From Ruminococcus sp. (lineage in GTDB: Bacteria > Bacillota > Clostridia > Oscillospirales > Ruminococcaceae), in contig JAFXDK010000057.1 in the NCBI GenBank assembly GCA_017521805.1, positions 1 to 64,000 on the forward strand: a stretch of 64,000 nt of DNA. Reading direction: 5' to 3'. The notes beneath the pieces are model-generated. The model saw only the letters and a list, made by a program, of their open reading frames with translations, was not told where the DNA came from and ran no database searches. Every line of letters begins with the position of its first letter. Within the stretch, counting starts at the first letter, position 1. The position numbers were made by a program, and so were the translations under genes. Positions 32,325-42,172 of this stretch are shown here, one piece after another.

Positions 32325-34733
32325 ATGGCTTCTAATAACAATCTTCCTTCAAAATCAATGAAAATCAGAGCGAAGATAACCATGACAGGTGCGTTTCTTC
32401 TGCTTTTTACAGGTGTTGCAGCCAATTTCTTCAACATTTCCGTTGTGAAGAACAAGGAATATCAGACAATGGCTAACGATCAGCATTTCGGCTCAATACC
32501 TATATCAGCCCACAGAGGCTCTATATACGATTCAAAGGGTACAGCCCTTGCAAAAAGTGCTACGGTTTACAAGGTATTTCTTGATCCGAAGCAGTTTCGA
32601 GAAGATATGGACTCCCTCCAGAAGCGTATTGACAAGAGAGCGGAGGAAATAAAAAATGGAACATACCAGCCAAATGTGCAGGTAACTACCGATGCTGAGG
32701 GCAATGAGGTATCCCAGACAATAGAGGATGCACTGCCCTCATCTGCTGAGACTTTCCGTACCGATGCTATTGCTTTTCTCAGTTCAAAGTTAGGGATAAC
32801 AGCTGAAAAAATCGAAAAAGCAATGATTGCGGAAAATCGCTACAGCGTATTGCAGGAACAAGTTGAAAAGCCTGTTGCCGATGAAGTACTTGCATATTTC
32901 AATCAGTATCGTCTTGTATGCCTCAATGTTGAGGAGGATACAAAGCGTTATTATCCTCAGAATGAGCTTGCGGCGGCAGTTATTGGATTTACTGCCTCAG
33001 ACGGTTACGGTATGTACGGCGTTGAAGCCTCATATGACGATTATCTTGCAGGCACTGACGGCAGAACAATATCCGCAAAGGATTCCAATGGAAACGAGCT
33101 TCCTTACCGATATTCCAAGACATATCCCGCCCAGAACGGAAATGACATATATCTTACTCTTGATATGGATATTCAGTATATTCTTGAAAAGTATCTTGAG
33201 GAAATGTCAACTACTTATATGGTTAAGAACAGAAGCTGTGCTATTCTCATGAATGTTAAAACAGGTGCTATTTATGGAATGGCGCAGTATCCCAGTTATG
33301 ACCTTAATAATCCTTATGACGTTGTTGACCCTGTTGTAGTTGAACAGCTGAAAACTCTTGAAGAAGCCGAATACAATAAACTTCAGGGTACAGCTCGTGA
33401 GACGCAATGGCGCAACAAATGCATTACAGAGGTATACGAGCCTGGCTCTGTATTCAAGGTTATTACAAGTGCGGCGGCTTTTGAGGAAAATCTAATTGAT
33501 GTGAAAAATGACAATTTTTATTGTCAGGGCTTTCGTAAGCTTGATGGTATGGAACAGCCTGTAAATTGTCATCAGATAGGCGGACACGGTCCACAGGATT
33601 ATCAGTTGGCACTTACCCACTCCTGCAACCCTGCATTTATGGAAATCGGTGCAAGACTTGGCGAGGAAAAATTCCTCTATTATTTTGATGCTTTCGGACT
33701 TCGAGAGCCTACAGGTATTGATCTTCCTGCTGAATCAGGCGGAATTCAGGTGTCTGCAACGAGATTTACAAATGTTGACCTTGCGCTGTCATCTATTGGT
33801 CAGTGTGAAACAATTACTCCACTTGAAATGATAACCTCATATTGTGCGGCAATAAATGGAGGATACCTGCTCCAGCCATATGTGGTTGATAAGGTAGTAG
33901 ATGAAGACGGTAACGTCGTAATGAAAAATGAGCGTACAGTACGCCGTCAGGTTGTTTCAGAGGCTACATCTGAGATATTGCGTGATAAGCTTTATCATGT
34001 TGCAGCAGATGGAAATATTAATATCAAGGGTTATGCCATAGGCGGAAAATCAGGTACTTCTCAGCGACTTTCAGTAACTGAGCAAGGTCAGGTTCTGGTA
34101 CAGGGACAACAGGAAAATGCTGAGAAGCAGGAATACGGTGCTTCATACTGCTGTTTTGCTCCTGCTGACGACCCTGAGGTTATACTCCTTGTTCTTGCAG
34201 ATATGCCTGATAAGGCTAATAATGGCGGTAATTACTACGGAAGTCAGGTTGCTGTTCCCACAGCGAGAAATATTCTCACAGATGTTCTCCCGTATCTCAA
34301 TATAAGTCCTGAGTATACCGACGAGGAGCTTGCAGAGCTTGATATCAAAGTTCCGCTTCTTGAGGGCGGTGTAGAGGAGGCAAAGGCTACTCTTGTGGGA
34401 CTTGGTGCAGTTCCTGAGGTAATAGGTGAAGGCTCCACTGTTGTGGCTCAGTCACCTGTAACAGGTACATCAATTGCCAAAGGCGGTACGGTATATCTTT
34501 ATACAGACCCAAGTCATACAGTCGATTATACAGAAGTTCCGAATTTAGTGGGACTTACACCGCAGGTGGCAAACGATTCCATTGTATATATGGATTTGAA
34601 CTATGTTGCAACAGGTGCTTCAATTCATCGTGAGGGCGCATTCGTGACGGGACAGTCCATACAGCCGGGTGAAAAGGTTGCAAAGGGTACAACGATTGTT
34701 CTCGAATTCAGCGTAACAAGCGGAGGAGACTAA
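32325..34733 (+). CDS. Division penicillin-binding protein with two PASTA domains
   Basis: A class B PBP that crosslinks septal (FtsI type) or spore-cortex (SpoVD type) peptidoglycan. The 802 residues have a membrane helix (ITMTGAFLLLFTGVAANFF) and the PBP dimer domain (AHRGSIYDSKGTALA). The transpeptidase domain has EPGSVFKVITS (SxxK), SCNPAFME (SxN) and GGKSGTSQ (KSGT). Two PASTA domains follow (about 665-725 and 735-800). PASTA repeats bind muropeptides or glycan. The ATG at 32325 has GAAAGGAAAAAGG upstream; the reading frame is open further left but without ribosome sites. The stop codon is part of an 87-bp palindrome. FtsI or SpoVD cannot be told apart from sequence; in Clostridia one protein may do both. 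Confidence 0.93.
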   Translation: MASNNNLPSKSMKIRAKITMTGAFLLLFTGVAANFFNISVVKNKEYQTMANDQHFGSIPISAHRGSIYDSKGTALAKSATVYKVFLDPKQFREDMDSLQKRIDKRAEEIKNGTYQPNVQVTTDAEGNEVSQTIEDALPSSAETFRTDAIAFLSSKLGITAEKIEKAMIAENRYSVLQEQVEKPVADEVLAYFNQYRLVCLNVEEDTKRYYPQNELAAAVIGFTASDGYGMYGVEASYDDYLAGTDGRTISAKDSNGNELPYRYSKTYPAQNGNDIYLTLDMDIQYILEKYLEEMSTTYMVKNRSCAILMNVKTGAIYGMAQYPSYDLNNPYDVVDPVVVEQLKTLEEAEYNKLQGTARETQWRNKCITEVYEPGSVFKVITSAAAFEENLIDVKNDNFYCQGFRKLDGMEQPVNCHQIGGHGPQDYQLALTHSCNPAFMEIGARLGEEKFLYYFDAFGLREPTGIDLPAESGGIQVSATRFTNVDLALSSIGQCETITPLEMITSYCAAINGGYLLQPYVVDKVVDEDGNVVMKNERTVRRQVVSEATSEILRDKLYHVAADGNINIKGYAIGGKSGTSQRLSVTEQGQVLVQGQQENAEKQEYGASYCCFAPADDPEVILLVLADMPDKANNGGNYYGSQVAVPTARNILTDVLPYLNISPEYTDEELAELDIKVPLLEGGVEEAKATLVGLGAVPEVIGEGSTVVAQSPVTGTSIAKGGTVYLYTDPSHTVDYTEVPNLVGLTPQVANDSIVYMDLNYVATGASIHREGAFVTGQSIQPGEKVAKGTTIVLEFSVTSGGD

Positions 34734-34817
34734 GGCAATACCACACAAAGCCTGCCAGACGGCTTTGTGCGAAATATGCTTGCATATTTCGCACAAGCTC
34801 TGTGAGGTATTGCCTTA
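34731..34817. repeat. 87-bp palindromic element between PBP and murE
   Basis: End arms TAAGGCAATACC (34731) and GGTATTGCCTTA (ending 34817) are perfect and extend through CACA/TGTG after one mismatch. Inside are two hairpins: CACAAAGCC/GGCTTTGTG and GCGAAATATG-CTTG-CATATTTCGC. The left arm contains the PBP stop codon. It resembles a MITE-like element or a branched RNA. Confidence 0.85.
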
Positions 34818-34837
34818 ATTCCGCTTTCGGAGGAAAT

Positions 34838-36274
34838 ATGAAATTATATGATCTTCTTGAAAACAATGCCGTAACCGCTATCGGCGGTACGGAAATAACA
34901 TCTGTAACAGACGATACACGTAAGGTCACAAAGGGAAGTCTTTTTGTATGCGTAAAAGGCGGCAGCTTTGACGGTCATACTGCGGCGGCTGAGATGCTTG
35001 AAAAGGGTGCGGCAGCGGTTGTGTGCGAGCGTGATTTGGGTCTTGGCGACAAGCAGATTATCACTGAAAACAGCCGTGAGCTGTATGGAAAACTCTGTGC
35101 GGCATGGTTCGGACATCCGGAAAAGCGTATGACCATGATAGGTGTTACAGGTACAAACGGCAAAACAACTATCACAAACATAATCAAGCATATACTTATG
35201 CAGAATGGTTATAAGACAGGACTTATTGGCACTATTCGCAATGAGATAGGCGATGAGGTACTTCACACAGAGAATACAACGCCCATGGCTTACGACTTTA
35301 TGGCACTTCTTGCGAAAATGGCAGATTCAGGCTGTAAATACGTAGTTATGGAGGTCAGCTCCTTTGCTCTTGTACAGCACAGAATCGGCACATCTTATTT
35401 TAAAACAGCAGTATTTACAAATCTGACACAGGATCACCTTGATTATCACAAGGATATGGAGGATTATTTTTCCGCGAAGAAAATGCTGTTTGATGTGTGC
35501 GATACAGCAATTCTCAACATTGACGACAGCTACGGCAGACGGCTCTGCAACGAGGTAAACTGCCGAAAGCTGACATTTTCCGTCAAGGAAAAAGCTGATT
35601 TCTACAGCGACAATATCTCCATAAAGTCCACTGGAAGCAGTTTTGATATTGACTGCGGCGGCGAAAAATATGCCGTATCTTCGAGAATTCCGGGTATGTT
35701 CAATGTGTCGAATCTTACAGCGGCTATTGCTGTATGCCGACTTGAAAATATCCCTATGGAGAATATTCTCAGCGCAATTGCAGATTATAACGGAGTAAAG
35801 GGCAGATGTGAGATTATCCCCACAAACCGTGATTTTACCGTTATATGCGATTACGCACATACTCCCGACGCTGTTGAAAATATCCTGAGAAGCGTCAAGG
35901 AGTATACAGAGGGCAGGCTTATATGTCTTTTTGGCTGCGGAGGAAATCGCGATGCTTCAAAGCGTCCGAAAATGGCGGCTGCGGCGGCAAAATATGCTGA
36001 TAGGCTGATAATTACCTCAGATAATCCAAGAAATGAAAAGCCTGAAATGATTATTGAGGATATTCTGAAAGGCATAGAAAATACAGAAATACCATATGAT
36101 GTGGTAGTTGACCGCAGGGACGCTATATATTATGGCTTGAAAATTGCGGAAAAAGGTGATATAATAGTATTGGCTGGCAAGGGTCACGAGGATTATCAGA
36201 TACTTGCAGGCATGGAGCATATCCATTTTGATGAAAGAGAAGTTGTGGCAGAGGGATTGAAATTGCTGTCGTAG
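34838..36274 (+). CDS. murE: UDP-MurNAc-tripeptide synthetase MurE
   Basis: MurE adds the third amino acid, here probably meso-diaminopimelate, to UDP-MurNAc-L-Ala-D-Glu. The 478 residues have VTGTNGKTTITNII (ATP site), TENTTPMAYDF, LTQDHLDYHKDMEDY and the substrate motif TSDNPRNEKP. The DNPR sequence is typical of DAP-adding rather than lysine-adding enzymes. The C-terminus shows AGKGHEDYQ. GGAGGAAAT precedes the ATG at 34838, downstream of the palindrome. Confidence 0.95.
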   Translation: MKLYDLLENNAVTAIGGTEITSVTDDTRKVTKGSLFVCVKGGSFDGHTAAAEMLEKGAAAVVCERDLGLGDKQIITENSRELYGKLCAAWFGHPEKRMTMIGVTGTNGKTTITNIIKHILMQNGYKTGLIGTIRNEIGDEVLHTENTTPMAYDFMALLAKMADSGCKYVVMEVSSFALVQHRIGTSYFKTAVFTNLTQDHLDYHKDMEDYFSAKKMLFDVCDTAILNIDDSYGRRLCNEVNCRKLTFSVKEKADFYSDNISIKSTGSSFDIDCGGEKYAVSSRIPGMFNVSNLTAAIAVCRLENIPMENILSAIADYNGVKGRCEIIPTNRDFTVICDYAHTPDAVENILRSVKEYTEGRLICLFGCGGNRDASKRPKMAAAAAKYADRLIITSDNPRNEKPEMIIEDILKGIENTEIPYDVVVDRRDAIYYGLKIAEKGDIIVLAGKGHEDYQILAGMEHIHFDEREVVAEGLKLLS

Positions 36275-36298
36275 GTTCGTTAAGGAGTTGTAAATAAA

Positions 36299-37336
36299 AT
36301 GACACTATGGTTGATAATACTACTCACATCGCTGATATCATTTGCAGTAGCGGCGTTGTCGGGAAAATGGCTTGTACCGTTTCTTCATAAGCTGAAATTT
36401 GGTCAGCCTATCAAGGTAAAGGACGGTCCTGAATGGCATGCTAAAAAGCAGGGTACTCCCACAATGGGCGGATTCATGTTTATTATTTCGACAGTGCTTA
36501 CTTCTGTTGCAGGCTGTCTGGCATATCGCGGCTGGGCAGGTCTGGATTTTCTTGATACTGCCGCAACTAACAGATTTTATATGCTTATAAGCGTTCTGGT
36601 ATTTTCGCTGCTGTTCGGGTTTATCGGATTTATTGATGATTACACAAAGGTAGTACGTAAAAATAACGACGGACTTACAGCAATTCAGAAAATTATTTTG
36701 CAGACAATTTTCTCTGTTGGTTTTCTTTTCTGCCTGCACATTTTCGGCAGTGGAAAGACATCTTTGAATCTGGGTTTCTGGGAAAGTCCGAATCTGGGTA
36801 TATTCTACTATATACTCATGTTTGCAGTGATTATCTATCTTACAAATGCGGTTAATCTTACCGACGGTGTTGATGGTCTCTGCGGTTCTGTTACATTTAC
36901 AGCAATGCTTATTTATACCATATGCTGTTCAATTCTCATTGAAACTGAGTTGAGCTGCTTTACTATGGCGCTGGCTGGCGGCTGTCTTGGATTCCTTATC
37001 TGGAATCTCAACCCTGCTAAATGCTTTATGGGCGATACAGGCTCAATGTTCCTTGGCGCAGCAGTTACAGCTGTGGGACTTGTGCTTCACAATCATCTGT
37101 TATTGATACTTGTATCACTTGTGTACATCATCGAGGCGCTGTCTGTTGTAATTCAGGTAATATATTTCAAGATAACAAAGAAAAAGTACGGTGAAGGCAG
37201 AAGAATTTTCAAGATGACACCCATTCACCACCACTTTGAAATGAGCAAGTGGAGCGAATATAAAATTGTTATTACATTTTCCCTTGCAGGTGCATTTTTT
37301 GGCGCGCTGGGAATCGCTCTTGTTCTTATGTTCTGA
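36299..37336 (+). CDS. mraY: Phospho-MurNAc-pentapeptide transferase MraY
   Basis: MraY attaches phospho-MurNAc-pentapeptide to undecaprenyl phosphate, making lipid I in the membrane. The 345 residues have about ten helices and the signatures GTPTMGGFMF, FIDDYTKVVRKNNDGL, LTDGVDGLCG, NPAKCFMGDTGSM and MTPIHHHFE. All are intact. AAGGAG precedes the ATG 24 nt after murE. No murF lies beside it. Confidence 0.95.
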   Translation: MTLWLIILLTSLISFAVAALSGKWLVPFLHKLKFGQPIKVKDGPEWHAKKQGTPTMGGFMFIISTVLTSVAGCLAYRGWAGLDFLDTAATNRFYMLISVLVFSLLFGFIGFIDDYTKVVRKNNDGLTAIQKIILQTIFSVGFLFCLHIFGSGKTSLNLGFWESPNLGIFYYILMFAVIIYLTNAVNLTDGVDGLCGSVTFTAMLIYTICCSILIETELSCFTMALAGGCLGFLIWNLNPAKCFMGDTGSMFLGAAVTAVGLVLHNHLLLILVSLVYIIEALSVVIQVIYFKITKKKYGEGRRIFKMTPIHHHFEMSKWSEYKIVITFSLAGAFFGALGIALVLMF

Positions 37337-37379
37337 TAAAGTCCATTTCTAACTTCGTTTACTTCCAAGGGGGGAAGAT

Positions 37380-38633
37380 ATGTCTGCTGCGGCAAAAAAT
37401 GTTAAAACAAAGAAAAAGGACAGCGCATTGAAAAATTTTTTCAACGCTCTTTTCGGAGGCGGAAGAAACGGCGATATGAGCCTTTCATTCTTCGCCTATG
37501 TTATGATACTTCTTGTTGTAGGATTGGTTATGATGTCCTCAGCAAGCTATGCATGGGCATACAGTGAATTCGGTGACGGACTTTATTATGCGAAAAATCA
37601 GGCAATGAATGCGGCTATCGGGTTTGTCGCTATGATATTCTTCATGAAGTTTGATTATCATAACTTCAAAAAGCTTGAACTGCCTCTTTTTAAAAAGTTT
37701 AATATAGCAGGTATATTTTATATTGCAGTGGCAATTCTTCTTATTGCTGTTCTTCTTATTGGTAATACTGAGGGCGGTGATATGGGTGCTAAGCGCTGGA
37801 TTGACATTGGACCTATAAACTTACAGCCCTCTGAGGTTGCAAAGCTTGCGCTTATAGTGTTTTTTGCCTATAGTATGGAGAAAGACGGCAGAAAAATGAA
37901 CAGCTTCAAGACAGGTATTGTGAAATACTCAGCGCTTCTTGGCGTTTATGTCCTGCTTATTGCTCTTGAAAAGCACATTTCAGGTATTATTCTCATCGGT
38001 ACAATTGCTATTGCCATGATTCTCTGCGGAGGGGCTAACAGGCGTCAGTTTATCGCACTGGGTATTATTGCTTTTGCGGCGGCGGCAGGATTTATTTTCT
38101 GGCAGTACAACACTCCCGGAAGCTATGTTCAGGTACGTATCAATGCATGGCTTCATCCCTTTGATGATTTGCTTGGCGATTCATGGCAGACTGCAAATTC
38201 ACTTATTGCTATCGGTTCAGGCGGCCTTTTCGGTCTCGGACTTGGAAATTCCCGTCAGAAGTATCTCTATCTCCCTGAGACGAAAAACGACTTTGTTTTC
38301 CCCATTGTATGCGAGGAAATCGGATTTGTGGGAGCTCTTGCAATAATTATTGTATTTTTCCTGCTTGTTGTAGAGGGCTTCTCTATAGCGGTACGATGCA
38401 AGGATCGCTTCGGTATGCTTCTTGCGGTAGGCATTACAACACAGATTGGCATTCAGACTGTTCTCAATCTTGCCGTTGTAAGCAATCTCATTCCCAACAC
38501 AGGTATCAGCCTGCCATTTTTCAGCTACGGCGGTACTGCGCTTATCATGCAGCTTGTGGAAATGGGGATTATGCTTAATATTTCACAGCACAGATATTAT
38601 CCTGCCGATAGACCAACGGCGGATACCAAATAA
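37380..38633 (+). CDS. SEDS glycosyltransferase FtsW/SpoVE
   Basis: A SEDS-family polymerase that extends glycan strands from lipid II with a partner PBP. The 417 residues have about ten helices. Signatures are AKRWIDIGPINLQPSEVAKL, GGLFGLGLGNSRQKYLYLPE, NDFVFPIVCEEIGF and PNTGISLPFFSYGGTAL. A 30-residue basic cytosolic N-terminus precedes helix 1. AGGGGGGAAG precedes the ATG. FtsW and SpoVE are not separable here, and the pairing with the upstream PASTA-PBP is inferred from the cluster. Confidence 0.93.
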   Translation: MSAAAKNVKTKKKDSALKNFFNALFGGGRNGDMSLSFFAYVMILLVVGLVMMSSASYAWAYSEFGDGLYYAKNQAMNAAIGFVAMIFFMKFDYHNFKKLELPLFKKFNIAGIFYIAVAILLIAVLLIGNTEGGDMGAKRWIDIGPINLQPSEVAKLALIVFFAYSMEKDGRKMNSFKTGIVKYSALLGVYVLLIALEKHISGIILIGTIAIAMILCGGANRRQFIALGIIAFAAAAGFIFWQYNTPGSYVQVRINAWLHPFDDLLGDSWQTANSLIAIGSGGLFGLGLGNSRQKYLYLPETKNDFVFPIVCEEIGFVGALAIIIVFFLLVVEGFSIAVRCKDRFGMLLAVGITTQIGIQTVLNLAVVSNLIPNTGISLPFFSYGGTALIMQLVEMGIMLNISQHRYYPADRPTADTK

Positions 38634-38642
38634 GGAGTTTAT

Positions 38643-39773
38643 ATGAGAGTATTGATTTCCTGCGGCGGTACGGGTGGGCACATTAATCCCGGCTTAGCCA
38701 TTGCAGATATTATAAAATCAAAATATCCAGACGCGGAGTTCCTCTTTGCAGGAACTCCCAATGGTATGGAATCAAAGCTTGTTCCGCAGGCAGGCTATAA
38801 AATGGAGCCTATAAAGGTTGCAGGCTTCCAGAGAAGTCTTTCTCTGGAGAATATCGGCAGAAATGCAAAAGCTGTCGCATATCTTATTACATCAGGAAAA
38901 AGAGCCAAGGAAATTATCAAGGGCTTCAATCCCGATATTGCCATAGGTACAGGGGGATATGCCGCAGGTCCAGTTATACGCAAGGCTGCAAAAATGGGGA
39001 TACCTACAGCTATTCATGAGCAGAATGCATATCCCGGAGTTACCAACAGACTTCTTTCAAAAGATGTTGATTACGTTATGCTCACTGTAAGAGAAGCTCT
39101 TGATTTTATGGATAAGAGTAAATTTGAGCACAGTATTACAGGACTTCCTGTCCGCAGCAGTATAAACAATAAGCTGACAAAGGCTGAGGCAAGAAAGAAA
39201 CTGGGCTTCAACGACGATTTCACAATCCTCTCATTTGGCGGAAGTCTTGGCGCAGGCTGTATAAACGAGACTATGACTGAGGCGATAAAGTGGCATCATG
39301 GAAAAGGTCTTGCAATAAATCACATTCACGGATATGGCGGCATGGGTAAGGATACTTTTCCGCAGGCTATGAAAGCCGCTGGAATTCCGCTGAAAAGCAA
39401 TCGTTTGAGAATTACCGAGTATATTAACGATATGGACGTATGTCTTGCTGCAGCTGACCTTGTAATATGCCGTTCAGGTGCGTCAACTCTTGCAGAGCTT
39501 GAAGCCGCAGGAAAGGCTTCAATACTTATTCCCTCGCCTATTGTTGCGGGAAATCATCAGTATCATAATGCTATGGTTCTTGGAAAGGCAGGTGCGGCTG
39601 AAGTAATTGAGCAGAAAGACGCTTCACCTGAGAGAATAATTTCCGAGATTGAAAAGCTTTACGGAAATCGCGATAAGGTAGAAATAATGTCGGAAAGTGC
39701 TAAGGGACTTCATCTGACTGATACAAATCAGCGTATACTCAACGTTGTGGAAAAGCTTCTGAGCAAAAAGTAA
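38643..39773 (+). CDS. murG: UDP-GlcNAc:lipid I N-acetylglucosaminyltransferase MurG
   Basis: MurG converts lipid I to lipid II at the inner membrane face. The 376 residues have SCGGTGGHINPGLAIAD at the N-terminus, GTGGYAAGPVIRKA, HEQNAYPGVTNRLLS, FGGSLGAGCINE and CRSGASTLAELEAAGKASILIP. The structure is complete. AAGGAG precedes the ATG, 9 nt after the SEDS gene. Confidence 0.95.
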   Translation: MRVLISCGGTGGHINPGLAIADIIKSKYPDAEFLFAGTPNGMESKLVPQAGYKMEPIKVAGFQRSLSLENIGRNAKAVAYLITSGKRAKEIIKGFNPDIAIGTGGYAAGPVIRKAAKMGIPTAIHEQNAYPGVTNRLLSKDVDYVMLTVREALDFMDKSKFEHSITGLPVRSSINNKLTKAEARKKLGFNDDFTILSFGGSLGAGCINETMTEAIKWHHGKGLAINHIHGYGGMGKDTFPQAMKAAGIPLKSNRLRITEYINDMDVCLAAADLVICRSGASTLAELEAAGKASILIPSPIVAGNHQYHNAMVLGKAGAAEVIEQKDASPERIISEIEKLYGNRDKVEIMSESAKGLHLTDTNQRILNVVEKLLSKK

Positions 39774-39817
39774 CCATATTTCCGCACTTTGCATACTATG
39801 GTGTGTGAGGTGGTGGT

Positions 39818-41077
39818 ATGCAGAATTTTGTTATTACAGGAGGAAAACGTCTCAGCGGCGAGATTGAGCTTCAGGGGTGCAAGAACAGCACGCTTCCAAT
39901 TATGGCGGCGGCTATCCTTGTAAACGGAAAATGCAGTCTTGAAAGCTGTCCGAATCTGACAGATGTATATTCGGCTGCTAGAATTCTCAATCATCTTGGC
40001 TGTAAGTGCAGTATTGTGGGAAACCGCGGAGAAATCGATGCTTCCGCGATAACAGGAAGTGAAATTCCCGAAAGACTTATGCGCGAAATGCGTTCCTCTA
40101 TTATGTTTATGGGAGCTATTCTCGGCAGAATGGGGGAGTGCACATTCAGTATTCCAGGCGGTTGTGAGCTTGGTCCCCGACCAATTGATATGCACCTTGC
40201 AGCTCTGGCAAAAATGGGTGCGGAAATCCAGGATACAGGCGGACGTATCTGCTGTCGTATGCCAAAGGGCAGATCGCACGGTGCAAGGCTTTCTCTTTCA
40301 TTCCCCTCTGTTGGCGCGACAGAAAATATAATCCTTTGTGCCGTTCTTGCGGAGGGTGAAACTGTTATAAACAATGCCGCAAGAGAACCCGAGATATGCG
40401 ATATGTGCCGATTTCTCCGTTCATGCGGAGCAAAGATAAAGGGAGACGGCGAAAGCTGTATTATGGTTGAGGGCGTGGAAAAGCTTCACGGCTGTGAATA
40501 CAGGATAATGCCAGACCGTATTGCAGGTGCTACTTATCTTTCCATGACTGCGGCGGCAGGAGGAGAGCTGATACTTAAAAATGCTTGTATTGCCGAAATG
40601 GAGCCATTTGTATCTATTCTTGAACAGACGGGCTGCTTTATATGTGCCGCTGACAACAGAATTTATCTCAGACGGGGCGGCAGGCTTAAAGCTGTGAAAA
40701 ACAGAATAAGGACTATGCCTCATCCCGGATTCCCCACAGATGCGCAGGCTGTTCTCATGGCGGCACTTGCAACTGCGGAGGGAACAAGTGTATTTGAAGA
40801 AAATATTTTTGATTGCCGTTATCGTCATACTGATGCTCTTATAAAAATGGGTGCTGATATTCAGGTTATGGGCAAAGCGGCGGTTATACGCGGTGTAAGG
40901 CGACTTCATGGCGCAGATATTGAGGCTACTGACCTGCGTGGTGGTGCGGCAATGGCTGTGGCGGCACTGGCGGCTGAGGGAACAACGCGTATCGGCAGTA
41001 TTTCTCACATCGACAGAGGCTATGAAAAATTTGAAGATGTCATAACATCTCTGGGAGGCAGTATTCGCAGGGAGTAG
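39818..41077 (+). CDS. murA: UDP-GlcNAc 1-carboxyvinyltransferase (MurA family)
   Basis: MurA transfers enolpyruvate from PEP to UDP-GlcNAc, the first committed wall step and the fosfomycin target. The 419 residues have GCKNSTLPIMAA, the catalytic-loop IPGGCELGPRPIDMHL with its Cys, FPSVGATENIILCAV and HPGFPTDAQAVLMAALA. GAGGTGG precedes the ATG. Firmicutes often have two copies; this one lies in the dcw cluster where murB or murC would be in other genera. Confidence 0.92.
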   Translation: MQNFVITGGKRLSGEIELQGCKNSTLPIMAAAILVNGKCSLESCPNLTDVYSAARILNHLGCKCSIVGNRGEIDASAITGSEIPERLMREMRSSIMFMGAILGRMGECTFSIPGGCELGPRPIDMHLAALAKMGAEIQDTGGRICCRMPKGRSHGARLSLSFPSVGATENIILCAVLAEGETVINNAAREPEICDMCRFLRSCGAKIKGDGESCIMVEGVEKLHGCEYRIMPDRIAGATYLSMTAAAGGELILKNACIAEMEPFVSILEQTGCFICAADNRIYLRRGGRLKAVKNRIRTMPHPGFPTDAQAVLMAALATAEGTSVFEENIFDCRYRHTDALIKMGADIQVMGKAAVIRGVRRLHGADIEATDLRGGAAMAVAALAAEGTTRIGSISHIDRGYEKFEDVITSLGGSIRRE

Positions 41078-41109
41078 TACTCCCTGCTTTCAGACACAGG
41101 AGAAAGAAT

Positions 41110-42003
41110 ATGAATGATGTAGAAAAAACGAATATAGAAAGGACAAACAGCGGAAAGCGTCTCCGCCGACGAAAACGTATGATGGGCGTATATGTTTTTG
41201 TGGTTATGATTCTTGTGCTTACGGTTGGCATAACCGTGTGCCTTACCTTTCTTTTTAATATTGATAGAATTGTTGTATCCGGCGAATCTGAGGAGTATAC
41301 AAGTCTGCAGATTGTAGAGGCTTCGGAAATAAATGCAGGTGATAATCTGCTTCGTCTTGACGGAAAAAAAGCGGCTCAGCGAATACTGGACAAGTTGATT
41401 TACGTTGAAACAGCAGTTGTTGATAGAGATTTCCCTTCAACTTTGCGCATAAATGTAACAAGATGTATACCGGCATACAACGTTCGTTATGATGGCGGCG
41501 TTCTTCTTGTAAGCAGAAAGGGGAAAATTCTTTCTGACGGCGAGGTCTATACGGATATCGAAAAACTTCCTATAATTACAGGTTATTTGCCGGCGCATAA
41601 AACAGTGGGAACACTGGTGGAATCCGAAAATTCTAATAAGAAAGACGCTTTTGAGCAGTTTATAAAGCGCTTTGAAAAAGAAGATTTCAGTGATATATAT
41701 ACAGTTGATATGACAAATGAGTATGACATAGTCGTCACTTACAGAAATGGTATGATTTTTAAAATGGGCAACTGGAGTGATGTGGAATATAAACTTGACC
41801 TTGCTAAAACTGTCATGGAGGACGCAAGTATTAAGGGAAAAAAAGGATATATCCAGATGATAGGCAAGAACCAGTGCAGTTTCAGAAGCAGTGGCGAAAG
41901 CGAGTTTGTAGTAACAGAGACAACTTCCGCTGAGGGTATGGAGAATATTTCCACGGAAACAACAGCTGTTGTAACTACTACAGCCGAATTATATGGATTT
42001 TGA
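41110..42003 (+). CDS. ftsQ: FtsQ/DivIB-type division protein
   Basis: A 297-residue bitopic protein. It has a basic cytosolic start (SGKRLRRRKRMM), one membrane helix (VYVFVVMILVLTVGITVCLTFLF), then the POTRA domain (IDRIVVSGESEEYTSLQIVE, NLLRLDGKKAAQRILD, YVETAVVDRDFPSTLRINVTRC) and the FtsQ domain. It ends in a Ser/Thr-rich tail. FtsQ/DivIB bridges FtsL/DivIC to the divisome. AGGAGA precedes the ATG. Confidence 0.9.
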   Translation: MNDVEKTNIERTNSGKRLRRRKRMMGVYVFVVMILVLTVGITVCLTFLFNIDRIVVSGESEEYTSLQIVEASEINAGDNLLRLDGKKAAQRILDKLIYVETAVVDRDFPSTLRINVTRCIPAYNVRYDGGVLLVSRKGKILSDGEVYTDIEKLPIITGYLPAHKTVGTLVESENSNKKDAFEQFIKRFEKEDFSDIYTVDMTNEYDIVVTYRNGMIFKMGNWSDVEYKLDLAKTVMEDASIKGKKGYIQMIGKNQCSFRSSGESEFVVTETTSAEGMENISTETTAVVTTTAELYGF

Positions 42004-42084
42004 TAGTTAAAATGCACAAAAAATAAACGAAATTGACAATAAGATTGTACAAAGCACAGAAAATAAAAAAAATAGCTGTGAGAC

Positions 42085-42113
42085 TTGAAAAAATAAGCGA
42101 AATATGATAAAAT
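42085..42113 (+). promoter_or_regulatory. Sigma-A promoter for ftsZ
   Basis: TTGAAA (42085-42090), a 17-bp spacer and TAAAAT (42108-42113), 59 nt before ftsZ. It allows ftsZ to be made apart from the rest of the cluster. Confidence 0.65.
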
Positions 42114-42172
42114 GATAAGTGTATTTATAGCTTATTTGGAGTGACACAAAATATTCAAGGAGGAGTTTCAAA

